Shown here: in pieces, positions 34,046 through 46,847 of the stretch
Position numbering within the stretch: the stretch's first letter is position 1
Layout of the letters: the number at the start of each line of letters is the position of its first letter
The notes under the pieces: generated by a model
What the model was told of the DNA's origin: nothing
The model's input: the letters and a program-made list of their open reading frames with translations, nothing else
Databases searched by the model: none
Made by a program: the position numbers and the translations under genes
Assembly (NCBI GenBank): GCA_030015575.1
Contig: JASDDO010000006.1
Coordinates: forward strand, 208,263,632 to 208,327,631
Length of the DNA: 64,000 nt
Direction: 5' to 3'
Source: Agapanthus africanus
Taxonomy: Eukaryota; Streptophyta; Magnoliopsida; Asparagales; Amaryllidaceae

Positions 34046-35532
34046 GTAGAGAACAAGGAATGGGTGATAAGTTTCAAGAGTTGGAAACGGTGCAATTGTT
34101 GCAGCTAAGATGTTGGCAGTTATCACCCAGTATTACCAAATACATTGATTCTGAACGAATGTTATTAGATACCGAACCTGATATGCAACATCATATCAGT
34201 CTCTTTATTTAGTAAATAAGGATATAATTTTGTATTGTTGGATAATATTTTGAATATTTCCTACATGAAGAGTTGATCGGTTCAGGCACGTTATCTAAAA
34301 GCATATACGTTCTAAATCAAATCACAGTTCTTAACGTACAGAACACACACAAGGGGAAGAGTTCAGAAATGAACTAATCCTTCTTGAGGCATTATAGACT
34401 AAGTCATATCAATGCGGACCGACTAGCTATGTTATTTTTAGATGCATATTTAAATCAGTTTGAATTTACATCTTGTGAAACTTTCCAGTCATGTCACAAA
34501 GATAAAATGACCATAGCTTCGTTTATTGGAAACAGAGAAAGAGCTAGTGAACTTTTGGGATTGATATATAATGATGTATGTAGGTCCCCTGTCTACACAT
34601 GCCAGGACTGGTTCTTTTTACTTAATTACATTCACTGATGATCTCTCAAGATTCGCACATGTGTTCCTGTTGAAACACAAGTCTGAGGCTTTTGAGAAAT
34701 TCAATGAGTGCGAAGTAGAGAACCAAAACGGGTATAAGTATTATGACCTTTTATGTGATCAGGGAGGAGAATACTTGAGTACGGAGATCCTGGACTATTC
34801 AAAAGTAGAATGAGATTCTCTCTCAGAATTACTCCTCCGTATACACCACAACACGTCGGTATATCGGGGCAGAGCAATCGCACCCTATTAGATATGGTAC
34901 GCTCTATGATGAGTACTACTCAGTAGCCTATTTCCTTTAGGGAGTTATGCACATGAGAAGTTGCATACCTATTGAATAGGGTTCCAGCCAAATCAGGTGC
35001 CTACCACTCCATATGTGATATGGTATGGGAAGAGCCCATCTATTAAGTAAGTTAAGATTTGGGTTGTCCGGCCTATGTCTAAAAGCAAAATCCGGACAAG
35101 CTCGAGGCAAGGTCAGTTCTGTGGAAATTTGTTGGATATCCCAAGCATTCGCAAGAGAATATCTTCTACCGTACTGAGGGAAAAAAGGTGTTTTGTTTCT
35201 TGACATGCCACCTTTTTAGAAAAGGAATTTCTTGAGAAGAAATTTATGGTCATGAGGTAGAACTGGAAAAGTTCCAGCTATACAAATTACAGCAGATGAT
35301 TTGGTAGAACCGAAGGATTCAATAGTTCCTGACGAACCTCATCCTCTCCGCCTATCTGGTAGGGTTCCTCATCCACCCGAGAGATGCTTCGGTTCTCTAT
35401 ATGACAGTGGGAGTGAGGATTGCATCATGAGATGATGACCCAACTAGTTTCGAGCAGGCCATCAAGAGTGGGGACTCTGTAAGAATGGATGGATGCTATG
35501 CGATCTGAGATGGAATCTATGTACACCAACAT
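34046..35532 (+). pseudogene. Element C: integrase to early reverse transcriptase (decayed)
   Basis: Resumes C after D: TAGAGAAC...GGTGAT matches B1 from 18498. The integrase zinc motif is worn (HYRLSHIN in place of HCRLGHIN), followed by a CHKDKM-like segment. Parts of the catalytic core remain (IYNDVC, DQGGEYLS), with several frameshifts and stops between 34200 and 35220. The linker near 35340-35400 (RLSGRVPHPPER-like) and the early RT up to the equivalent of ESMYTN are recognisable. It is cut at 35532 by G; the rest of C would lie right of the window. It is clearly older than B1 and B3. Confidence 0.85.
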
Positions 35533-36469
35533 TGTCACGACCCAAAAGAGCACGTGACTGGCCCTTGAACCACATGAAGTCTATAGGACTCCATCTGATC
35601 CAAGTAAGCCAAAAGCCCAGAAATCTAAAACCATTTAAGAGTAAATAAAGAAAACCGGTTTAAAGAAGTGAAGAAAAACATGTTTGAAGTCAAGGTTTAT
35701 AAATAACTAAGACGAATAACCATATTAAAAATGTAAAGTCTTTTCTAAAAATTTCAGCAGAGTTTCTTTGTAAATACTGGCCCCGAACGGGGTACAACAA
35801 GAACAATATATATGCAATGATAAAGGCATCCCCAAGCGGGAGCTGTCTCTTCGTCAATCGACGGTCATAACCACACAAGCAATATAATATACAACGCCGA
35901 ATGGCGAGGATCAAAACTCAAAATAACATGAAAACCGTCATACTGCTACACGCGACTCTAAGGTCAAAATAATACATCACTAGTGTCTAAGTCTGCAACA
36001 ATATACAAGTTTTGGTTGATGGAATTCTAGATACAAGGAATAATACATGTACAATGGTGGTTCTTGATGCAAAAGAACCCATATACCAAAAGCATTTCAC
36101 TCGCAAGGAAGCAGTGTTCCAGAAATGCCGCTATGGAACCTGTACGGCAAGACCTGCAAGAACTGTGGCACAACGGGGGTGAGTTGCCAACTCGTGAATA
36201 GAAAATATCTACAAGCAGAAACCGAATGCATGACATAATCCTAGGTCAATACGATCAGATATATAACCTCAAGGAAAAAGCCTAAAGCATGATAAGGTGG
36301 CAATGTAACATCTAATCATGTATGTAGTGCTAAGTACTCGTGCCAGTGCCTCAGGTAATAACATGTCATAAATGTAAGGTATGTCTGCATGAAGTAAATA
36401 TGATGAAGTATCAAAATGAATAACAATACACATATATTAGCGTCCCATTCCACTAATATTGGTGTAAGG

Positions 36470-36507
36470 GTATATATAACAGCACCCTCATACCCTGTTA
36501 TATATAC
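36470..36507. repeat. AT-rich hairpin in G LTR
   Basis: GTATATATAACAG (36470-36482) pairs perfectly with CTGTTATATATAC (36495-36507) around a 12-nt loop. The same hairpin is intact in the other G LTR at 43935-43972. Confidence 0.8.
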
Positions 36508-37342
36508 AAATGAGGTGTGATCAATGTAGTCAAAGTCTGTATGTAATCAATGTTTGTATATATGTGGATCCCGTCCACCTGTCACCCAATGACAATAAGC
36601 ATCATGCATGCAAATATGAGGATATAATCAAAATCATGGAGATCATCATGAAACCTGTGCCTAGCATCGGCACGTAAATTCTCGTCCATATGGGGCTCCG
36701 TCTGCGGTATCGGCCCTCGGCCCCGGCAGTACGGGTCAGCCCATGTCCATCTCTCAACTCCGGTCGGTATCCTCCAGATATCCGACGAGCTCAAATACAA
36801 TCACCGGTAGGTAGTAGTCCCTCATCCAGGCTCACCGGCTACTACACAGCGAAACCGTTCTTGCCCCGGGGTACCATACCGGGTCTACCATGTACCCGCA
36901 ATCGGCCTCATCCGCCTCCTCGAATCGGGTTTCACATGTCGCTCTCAGCACCGAGAAAACACATGGCGGACGCACTGAAATATCATATCAAGGGTAACCG
37001 GGTTTTTAAAATAATTATATATTCTCTTTTGAAATACATACGGTTCCCAAATCCAGAAATATCATGGAAATAACATATCTCAATGCGTATAATCAAAACA
37101 TGATGTATGCGATATGTAAAGAAAGGTAAGCATATCGATAAGTCATGCAACAAGGAATAGTAATGTGCACATGTCGAGGGAAACCACTCTTTTTAAAATG
37201 AATCAGTTTTGAAGAATATCTTGTGGTTCCCAAATCTCTAATCAAGTCAGAATCATCTACGTAAGTGTACAGATATGAGTGTACAATATGCCATGCAAGA
37301 ATCATATCATGAATGCAACAGTACTACAGTGTAGTGGCATGG

Positions 37343-37411
37343 CCATTATCGATGATGAAGTGTGTGAGCCGGCAAATAGTGTACGTGGAATATACGCATC
37401 ATCGATAATGG
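37343..37411. repeat. Perfect 15-bp inverted repeat in G LTR
   Basis: CCATTATCGATGATG (37343-37357) pairs perfectly with CATCATCGATAATGG (37397-37411) around a 39-nt loop. It is nearly intact in the diverged G0 copy (126-195). Confidence 0.85.
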
Positions 37412-39906
37412 TGCTGGTGTCCTAACAGCGTGATAGTAATATAGCAATAAACATATGCAAAGCAATGTGAATAGCATGAACATGCGGAAATCAAATAATC
37501 AACACCACAGTGAAGAATCTACATCAATATGAATATGTCATGCAGTTATGTCATTTGAAATAAGACGAATCGGGATTTTTAGTAAAATAAGGGCTACGGT
37601 ATTTTTAAGAAAGATACGCCCTTTGAAAAATACCCGTAGAATCCTTTTACTTGTCTTTTAAGATATTCCTGATTCGTAGTTTTTGAAATAGGTATGACTC
37701 GGGTCTAGTCTAACATCTACTATGCAAACTACAGATCTAAGTATCAAGTCAATCGGGAGGGGTATAGAAACCACCTAAATCTGAGTCGATATATATATAG
37801 ATATAATAGTCGGTGATCCCGCCTCAATAATATCGCGTACGATACAGTATATCGTAAGACATCCTCGAGTCATGAGTGCAGACCTATCATCAATATAGGC
37901 TCGTACGGTAAATCGTTGTACGTCATCCCAATAGCTGGGTACGGGTCAATATCATATTATCTCACTACATATCAGGTATCACTATCATCATATCACATAA
38001 TCTGGGGTACTGATCTATGTCTAGTACAAATCGATACCATCTATATACTGCGTGTGTAAGCATAAGTCCAAAGGCCCGCTAGAGATCCCATATCGTATTC
38101 CAAATACGAATCACATCAAATCACCGATCTCGCGGCACAATGCCCAACATCATCGACTCATCTCCAATGTCATCCAATATCATCAAACACAGTGCAAGTA
38201 TAATGCATATGCAACGGTGTGCGTGTAGGTGTAAATCTATTCTAGGGTTCGCGACTATGAACTACACTAGTTACTTCTAACCCAACACTATCCATAATAC
38301 ACCTAACACAATATCCATGACACTATAACTATCATATATATAATATATCAACTACGGACTGCGGGGGTGCTATACGTCATCCACCCGACTTCCCTCTGTA
38401 GATATAATCTACTCACCTTGCGTCTTCATTGTTGACGTCACCACGCGTTTGCTTGTCGTCCCGAAGTTTTCATGGGGTACCTACACATCAAAGTATCGTA
38501 TATGCGCATTAAAACCAAATCAAAGCTAAAACGGCACACGAAACCCAAAATGATACGATAAGGGGCCTATAGGTTAGAACCTATGGGCACGCCTTCAAAA
38601 CCATCAATCAATCCTCGATATCGTCATATAAACGCCAAATAGTCGAGGTAAAACACAATACATAATTTCAGAATTAAAAATATGGAATACGGAAACACGA
38701 ATCCAAAACAACAACTTAGGAAATAGGCTCCAGATATCACCCTAGGTCAAACTAGACAAATCTATACATGCCAGGGGTCTAATCTATACATGTAGAAGTT
38801 CCAGAACCAGAACGAGGCAACATGGTGGGGTCCAGGCCGCAATTTGCTGCCAAACAGGATAAATCTGCGGCCTGCAATAGGAGTTAGGGGCTAGGGTTTT
38901 GGTGATAGCTTCCTGGGTTCCTGCACATGTTACTGTCCATTCAATATAATTTTCAGAGTCTCGGGTTGATAGCAGATCCAATATAACCTTCACAGAATTC
39001 ATAACTTTTCCGATATCGGTTTCTAAATCCGTATTTCGGGTTTCAACTCTCAGGTTTGGGGTCTCCATTCATGCACTAGTGTGTTTAAATAAACTCAACT
39101 GAGCTCAATTTCACATTACAACAAAAAATTTCCTCAAACCCTAACTAGGTTTTCCTAAACTCCACAATATCAAACAATATCTATTCAATCTAAACATGGG
39201 GTAAAGGTAATGCATAACTAAGCTTTAAGGTCCAGAAAATATCTCATTTGGCAACTCATGAAAATTCTTGAGTTGCCCCTAGTGGCCAAAATCCTTGCTT
39301 CCTTGGTCCAATGTGTAGATTTTGAGCTTATGCACACTTTTTGTGAAATGAGAGTGGGGTTTTAGAGTTGTTTTCATGGTGATTTGGGGCTTTGAAGAGG
39401 GGAGGGAGATAAAGGAGCAGCAGCAGCAGGAGAAGGGGAAGAGGAAGAGAGAAAATGAAAGAAGATTGAAGAGAATGTCTAAGTCCAAAGTCAAAGAAAA
39501 CCCAAACCTCTCTCTCTCTCTCACCATACCTCAATATTATATTCCCCTTTTTCCATTTCTTTTCTTTTTCTCGAAAACCCTCTCACTAGAATAGTAACCA
39601 CAAAAGAAACATGGCAAGAAAAAATGTAACACAAGTGTGATAAAAATGATATGTGCATGTTTTGCACAAAAATGCTAAAAAATCGATTAGCGATTTTTAA
39701 TCCCGATTAGCACTAAATTAGCATATAACTAATCATAAAAACTTAAAAATGGCATAATTCTATAAAATACCCTATTTTATAATTTTCCATAATTTTTCCA
39801 AATTTTTGTGTATTTAATTATACCAAAATATTAAAATATTCAATAAAATAATATTAAATTATAAAAATTCCCAAAAAATAATATTTTATTTTTTTGAAAT
39901 GTTACA

Positions 39907-39935
39907 ATCTTGCCCCCTTAAATAAATTCGGTCCC
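39907..39935 (-). other. Polypurine tract and gypsy pol tail of G
   Basis: On the minus strand the sequence reads TTCGGGGACCGAATTTATTT and then AAGGGGGCAAGAT just before the LTR. This is the usual purine-rich end of plant gypsy elements. Confidence 0.75.
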
Positions 39936-42900
39936 CGAATTTAAATTTAAACCCCCAATACTAAAACATTTCAGTAAAAATCCAAATTGTCGGGGCTCCG
40001 AAAACATCAATACATACCGAATATCATAAAAATGTACTGCTCTACTAGAAATCAATCCCCAAAATGTATATATAAGAATATCCTGTGCGTCTGATGCGCA
40101 AGGAATCAAAATCCATATATGTGTCATACATGGGCACCAAACAACATCTAGGTGCAACGGATGTGCACGAAACATCTGTCATAGGCAACGTGTGTGCCTG
40201 ACAGCAAAATCAGGTGCATTTGACATGCACGAAGAATTTCGATTTAGTGCATCCGGCGTGCACCAAAATCGTATATCAAAACACTAAAGGTGCATGAAAA
40301 CTATGCTGGAAACGTAAATCAAATCACTGCATTAAATAGGCGTGAAATCATAATCAATAGCTCAAATGTAATAACTATGTGCAAAATATAAATATCCAGT
40401 GGGTGCATAAAACAAATATCATGAAACTCAGTCATCAAAACTAAATCATGCAAACAGAACGCCCAAAATACCGAAATCCAAGATGACGGATACGTGATAA
40501 CCGAATCATAAAATCACAAATCATAAGTACCGTCGTCGGTATTTCCTTCTTCAAAGTCGAGAAGGAGTCGGTGCATCCAATGCTAGCAGCGCAAGATATC
40601 TACTTGTCTCTTGCTCACGGTCTGGCGTCCTCTGTCTCTGGGTCCTTATCTTCTCTGTGGATTACCAATCTCATAATTAATCGGCTCATCGGCGCTGTCA
40701 GGTGTACTAACGGGGACGATTCCGTTCTGGCACTTCTCTGGTCATCTCTTGGTCATTCCTCACGACCACTCATAAAGCAGCATATCACGGGCGTCGGCCT
40801 CTGTCTCTCTGAATGCACATCACACATCTGATCCTGGGTGCAAACATCATTGCAGTAGTGTCCTGGAAGGAATCCCGCTCAAGGTCTCTTCCGATTTTGC
40901 CTATGCCGGTTTGTACGAAGGCTGGTTCTCTTGCATAATCTCTTCTCGCTCGATGGACATCCGCGTCCTCAGCACAGCATTTTCTCGGAAATTGGTCGCA
41001 TCCCAACGCCTCTGTAAGCATATCAGGTCTCTAGTCTCGACAGAAAGTAATGACAGCTAGTCAGCGTCTCGCACGAACCTCTTGTCCGCTTGTCTGTATT
41101 ACCGTCCACTTCGACGTCACGTCTCTATCGACGCACTGCAATAGTCTCGGCTACGGTCCATCCGAAGTCTCTCGCATACCTCTTTCCTGCCGAATTGCCC
41201 GGAAGTCATCGTCCCTTGCCGAAGCTAATTCTTGTTCCGGAATGGCTGCATACTCATCGCGTCTCTTTCTGGAAGGTATATCCATATACAACGCCTCTGC
41301 GTGCGTATCGCATCTCTGATGTCAGCGGAGTGGGACGTCATCTTGTCGAAATCTCTTGCGAACTCTTTACTTCACTCTGCTTCAATGTCGACTGCTTCGG
41401 ACTCGTCTCATCGTGGCTGCATGGACTGTGCTCCAACGGCTATACTCGTATCTGGAGTCTCCCAAGCAATGCATCCCATCACATGATATCCGAATGATGT
41501 CGAATCATTCGATCGACTCGTCAGAACCTCATAATCCCCCAAGAGATCAACATCTTGAGTACAGTTTAATAGTATCGAGTACATGCCACAGCGTCGGTGG
41601 TCCAGCCGTAGAAGGGCAAACCCAAGCCTCACTAATGGCGCCGCCGAACTGCCGCAAACCCTAAGGTTCAAAGGCTTTCACACGGTCATTAGGTCGAGTT
41701 AGGGTATCATTCTTATAGAGGGTCCATGGAATCGCCTGCATGTCTTTCCGTATACTTTAAACTTGGAAAATGGGCTCCTGACATTCAATCATCTCTGTCG
41801 ACTCTCAACGTCTCCGCGTGAAGTCGTCTCTAGCTGGAAGCAATCTATTTGATGACCTCGCATCGGGGTAAGTGAACGAACACCTGTCCTAGTCATTCAT
41901 CCTCGGGTGACTAGCGACTCACTATCATATCTCTAAGTATATACTCATGCTACAGTAGATCCAATCGTCTGGGCGATATCTCATCATTTGCAGCAGCAAC
42001 TGGCTCATTCGTCTGTATGCTGAACAACGCCTCAATCCTCCAGGAAAGGCGATACATTGGCGGTCCTATCTAAATCGGTCTGCTCTAGATCCGAGTAAGA
42101 CTCTCCACACTAGAAATCTTCAACTCAACTGGGCCTGCTCCGGCGTATAAATCGAACGAATCACCTTCGTCTCTCAAATCGGGTAGAAAAGCTATCATCT
42201 GTCTCATATCTGCCTGGAAGCTCCGGAGATCTCAGTTCGTAAGCTCCGGAAGCGAAATCCTGTCAATCTCAGCAACAGCTAGTCCATCTGTCTGCACGGT
42301 AGGCGACATCATAATCTCTGAGGTATGATGTACATCAACAGTCCTCTCTCAACTGGCAGCTCTAACAATGGCCCGATCATCCGGCGCAAAACCAAGTACT
42401 TGCCTCCACTAGAGGTCACAATCACTAATACTAACTCGAGACGTTCCTATGTCACCAGAAAACACAATGGTCGGCCCTCGTACCAGACGAGCTCGCCCTG
42501 ACCGTAACCCTAGCAGCAGCCCAAACTGCGCTCAAACATGGCGACAGGAACCTCAATCGAGTATCGAAGAGAGCAGATCAATGGCAAGAAAGAAAACAAC
42601 AGATACAGAGTGGATACATGATCATAAGAAGGAACAACATCAATGAAGGTATGATCATGAAACTAATAGAATCGAGGATCTCAAATGGATGTATAATCAT
42701 GGATATGAAGAAAATCATTGATCTCGAAATTATGTACATCCTAAGGTTCCTTAAGCGGAGTGGCGTGTCGTAAGTATGCCGCGGAACATACCCACGGTAC
42801 GTCACTCTACTTTAGTCACCTATTCCATCAACCAAGGGTCATCCTACGCGACGAAAGTTCGGGTCTAATACCCCCTCGACTAAGTCTAAGTTCCGTAAGG

Positions 42901-42980
42901 TCAAGCCTAAGTTCCGTATATATATAGACGCCCTAGGATCCACATAGTCAAACTTAGACTCGAACCAAGGTTAACCTAGC
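39936..42980 (-). other. Internal region of element G, decayed, no recognised pol
   Basis: About 3 kb. I see no CCHC knuckle, DTG, RT or integrase motif. Pieces of open reading remain on the minus strand: 40785-41021 (78 residues, rich in Arg and Asp) and a stretch around 42050-42330 containing ADMRQMIAFLPDLRDEGDS with one stop just upstream. These may be worn gag sequence, but I cannot assign them. Plus-strand open frames at 41050-41664 overlap one another without domains and are probably chance. Confidence 0.5.
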
Positions 42981-42992
42981 GCTCTGATACCA
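42981..42992 (-). other. Primer binding site of G
   Basis: GCTCTGATACCA on the plus strand is the complement of TGGTATCAGAGC. It lies four bases from the 5' LTR boundary at 42997. Confidence 0.88.
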
Positions 42993-42996
42993 ACTT

Positions 42997-44753
42997 TGTC
43001 ACGAACCAAAAGAGCACGTGACTGGCCCTTGAACCACATGAAGTCTATAGGAATCTATCTGATCCAAGTAAGCCAAAAGCCCAGAAATCTAAAACCATTT
43101 TAAGAGTAAATAAAGAAAACTGGTTTAAAGAAGTGAAGAAAAACATGTTTGAAGCCAAGGTTTATAAATAACTAAGCCGAATATGCATTTTAAAAATGTA
43201 AAGTCTTTTCTAAAAATTTAGGCAGAGTTCCTTTGTAAATACTGGCCCCGAACGGGGTACAACAAGAACAATATATATGCAATGATAAAGGCATCCCCAA
43301 GCGGGAGATAGCTCTTCGTCAATCGACGGTCACAACCACACAAGCAATATAATATACAACGCCGAATGGTGATGATCAAAACTCACAATAACATGAAAAC
43401 CGTCATACTGCTACATGCGACTCTAAGGTCGAAATAATACATCACTAGTGTCTAAGTCTGCAACAATATACAAGTTTTGGTTGATGGAATTCTAGATACA
43501 AGGAATAATACAAGTACAATGGTGGTTCTTGATGCAAAAGAACCCACATACCAAAAGCAATTCACCCGCAAGGAAGCAGTGTGCCAGAAATGCCGCTATG
43601 GAACCTGTACGGCAAGACCTGCAAGAACTGTGGCACAACGGGGGTGAGTTGCCAACTCGTGAATAGAGAATATCTACAAGCAGAAACCGAATGCATGACA
43701 TAATCCTAGGTCAATACGATCAGATATATAACCTCAAGAAAAAAGCCTGAAGCATGATAAGGTGGCAATGTAACATCTAATCATGTATGTAGTGCCAAGT
43801 ACTCGTGCCAGTGCCTCAGGTAATAACATGTCATAAATGTAAGGTATGTCTGCATGAAGTAAATATGATGAAGTATCAAAATGAATACCAATACACATAT
43901 ATTAGCGTCCCATTCCACTAATATTGGTGTAAGGGTATATATAACAGCACCCTCATACCCTGTTATATATACAAATGAGGTGTGATCAATGTAGTCAAAG
44001 TCTGTATGTAATCAATGTTTGTATATATGTGGATCCCGTCCACCTGTCACCCAATGACAATAAGCATCATGCATGCAAATATGAGGATATAATCAAAATC
44101 ATGGAGATCATCATAAAACCTGTGCCTAGCATCGGCACGTAAATCCTCGTCCATATGGGGCTCCGTCTGCGGTATCGGCCCTCGGCCCCGGCAGTACGGG
44201 TCAGCCCATGTCCATCTCTCAACTCCTGTCGGTATCCTCTAGATATCCGCCGAGCTCAAATACAATCACCGGTAGGTAGTAGTCCCTCTGCCAGGCTCAC
44301 CGTCTAGTACACAGCGAAACCGTTCTCGCCCCGGGGTACCATACCGGGTCCACCATGTACCCGCAATCGGCCTCATCCGCCTCCTTGAATCGGGTTTCAC
44401 ATATCGCTCTCAGCACCGAGAAAACACATGGTGGACGCACTGAAATATCATATCAAGGGTAACCGGGTTTTTAAAACAATTATATATTCTCTTTTGAAAT
44501 ACCCACGGTTCCCAAATCCAGAAATATCATGGAAACAACATATCTCAATGCGTATAATCAAAACATGATGTATGCGACATGTAAAGAAAGGTAAGCATAT
44601 CGGTAAGTCATGCAACATGGAATAGTAATGTGCACATGTCGAGGAAAACCGCTCTTTTTAAAATGAATCAGTTTTGAAGAATATCTTGCGGTTCCCAAAT
44701 CTCTAATCAAGTCAGAATCATCTACGTAAGTGTATAGGTTTGAGTGTACAATA
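42997..44753 (-). repeat. 5' LTR of element G, first part (cut by E)
   Basis: A direct copy of 35533-37288 with few differences. It stops at ...GTACAATA where element E is inserted; CAATA (44749-44753) is the likely target duplication. Confidence 0.9.
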
Positions 44754-46832
44754 TGTAAGTGCACGGCGGCGGCCCGGCCATCAATCCGACACCGGAATGC
44801 GGAAACGAAACTTTTCTACAACCTAGAAACCGGCACCACCGCGCACTAAAAACCCAGATCGGGCCATTAACCTACTCCTAACAAATACGAGAAAGGGTAG
44901 AATGCTATACCGAGCGATCCGTGTCCTTCGGTCTTCGCCTCCACTCCGATCTCCTCGCGGAATCTCCGGTCGTCGCCTCCTCGTCGAAACGGGCACCACA
45001 TCGCCGGGTTCTTTTACAGGCTCCCACCATTGGACCGAGGCAACTCGGGCACGAAGTTGGCGAGCCGACGTGCCCAAGAAATGCTGTAGGCTAGTGTAGA
45101 ATCACTTTGTCTCAATGGGGTGAAGTTGCCACGATGAAGGTGGAATGAAGTTTGGAGAATGATGGTGTTCTCATTTTTCTAGCAATGGAAATATCAAATG
45201 AGATGAAGAAATCACTACACAAAATGAATCTCTTACCCTCTCTCCCTCAAGTGGCCGGCCAAACAAATGGTGGAGGCAAATTGCAATAATGCAAGGAAAG
45301 ATTAAGTGAAGAAAAAAGGTCACACCATTTCTAATCAAATCATATCACAAAGCCCATCTCATAAATGCAAGTGAAGAGATGTAAAAAGAATCTCATCATG
45401 AAGCCACAAATTACTAATAACCCCCTCCACAAACGATAATTTGCACACTTGCAAATTACCCCTCCATCAAATATCAGCCAACGAAAGGAAGAAAGGAAAA
45501 CTGGCTTAAACGAAATACAAACTGGCAACTTCAGAAAACTGATCCCGTAATAAATTACAGAAAAACCCCGCGACTGCATATACATGCCCGCATTTGTATT
45601 CCCACTGAATATAAATGCAAAGAGACAAAATCTGCACTGTACAATACTAGGATCCGGCTTAAACTAAAGCCCGCTAGTAAAATCCGTCCGATCATGATCT
45701 GTGCAATACCGCACGTATCTGATCGAACCCTGCCATATCTCCATACGGCCTCTACAGCGTTTTGCCCGAAACTTGAGAAACTGGTCTGTGGGGGACTCTA
45801 AAGACTCGTCAATACTTTGGTTGTGGATTTAACCACTAGCACGTCAGAGGTATTAGCCAATACGTAACGGGCTACCAGGTATTGACCAAAAGGGACGTCG
45901 ATGAGCGAACTCATCCTGACATCCTACTGAGCCTGTCAGTGACAATATCCGTAGAGTCCGATCCGTTCATCTATGAGCATCGCATGGCGGGCCTAAGGGG
46001 TTGGTAAAAGTAAGACCCCCAAAAGCGGTACAAGTCGTGTTGGAGAGTAGCCCAGAACACCCTGAGATACTACTGGAATACCTACCAGTAAATCTCCTAC
46101 CTTGGCCAAGGACTTTCATGTACTGGCTCTCCTAGACACAGCGCGACCTCACCTCCAATACCGGGAGAGACGAACCCATGTAGATTCGCTCACTGCCTCC
46201 ATGTGGCTCGGGACTGTACCCAACTAAAACCTGTTTGCACGTCTCCTTTGAGCGTGGTAGGGTAGTAATCAAAGCACAGTGGGAACTCACACGAGACAAA
46301 TGACGATCTCAGGTCGATGAACTAACCTGTACACATGTCACCAGGGAACTGCTATCTGACGTCTGGTATAATCCGAACTAGCATGTTCCCGGCGAGTCCT
46401 GTCCGGTGTACTCATAACCCAATGAGCACTTGTATACATCTTAGGTGAACCAACTGACACCAGTGTCTTGTGAGACCGGCCACCGCCCCTCGTCGGGGTC
46501 TCGACTGTATACACTAGTCTACTCTGGAGTATCGATGCCCTGTCTCGAAACTCCCACGACTAGGGACCTTTTAAGGATGTGCTTATAGACCCCAGCTCCC
46601 ACGTATATGATCGCCCTCATACTGCTGGTAGTCAAGCAAGAATCCTAGGGGCTCTATCAACGTCTAATAGCGACTTGTTAGGTCACCTAAAGCAGTACAC
46701 GATGATAAAGATAAACCAGATAGCATACTATCATCTTGAGTAAGACTGTCCTACCGGTATAGGTCTTCCCTCAATCATTGCAATCACGTGCCTGTGATCC
46801 AATAATTGACTCTGAGGGCACTATCTCCAACA
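44754..46832 (-). repeat. 3' LTR of element E
   Basis: 2079 bp, TGTAAGTGCACGG...CTCCAACA on the plus strand. Its first part matches 63577-64000. Open frames at 44823-45099 recur near 63724 and are not genes. Confidence 0.9.
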
Positions 46833-46847
46833 ATCTCCCACTTGCAC
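46833..46847 (-). other. Polypurine tract of element E
   Basis: ATCTCCCACTTGCAC on the plus strand is the complement of GTGCAAGTGGGAGAT, the same tract as in A, B1 and B3. Confidence 0.88.

Larger units (their letters stand above)
35533..39906 (-). repeat. 3' LTR of element G (4.37 kb)
   Basis: 4374 bp. Its left portion matches 42997-44753 nearly base for base. A GC-rich stretch at about 36680-36960 holds a 127-residue open frame on the plus strand that is antisense to the element, has no domain, and is not called as a gene. TTTATTTAAAC (minus strand, near 39085-39095) is a possible TATA box. GA-rich runs lie near 39400-39480. Confidence 0.9.
35533..44753 (-). mobile_element. Element G: long-LTR Ty3/gypsy-like element, visible part
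   Basis: A minus-strand element inserted in C's RT region (probable target duplication AACAT at 35528-35532; the partner is outside the window). Left (3') LTR 35533-39906, internal region 39907-42996, right (5') LTR from 42997. The right LTR is interrupted at 44753 by element E and should resume beyond the window. LTR ends are TGTCACGA...TTACA as written on the plus strand. The internal part is only 3.1 kb and shows no pol motif, so it looks non-autonomous. Confidence 0.88.

Noticed and set aside
36690-37073. A 127-codon plus-strand open frame in the G LTR
   Set aside because: It is antisense to the element in a GC-rich LTR stretch, and the other LTR copy does not keep a frame of this length.
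41050-41664. Overlapping plus-strand open frames in the G internal region
   Set aside because: Three frames are open over the same bases, none with a recognised motif, and they run opposite to the element.
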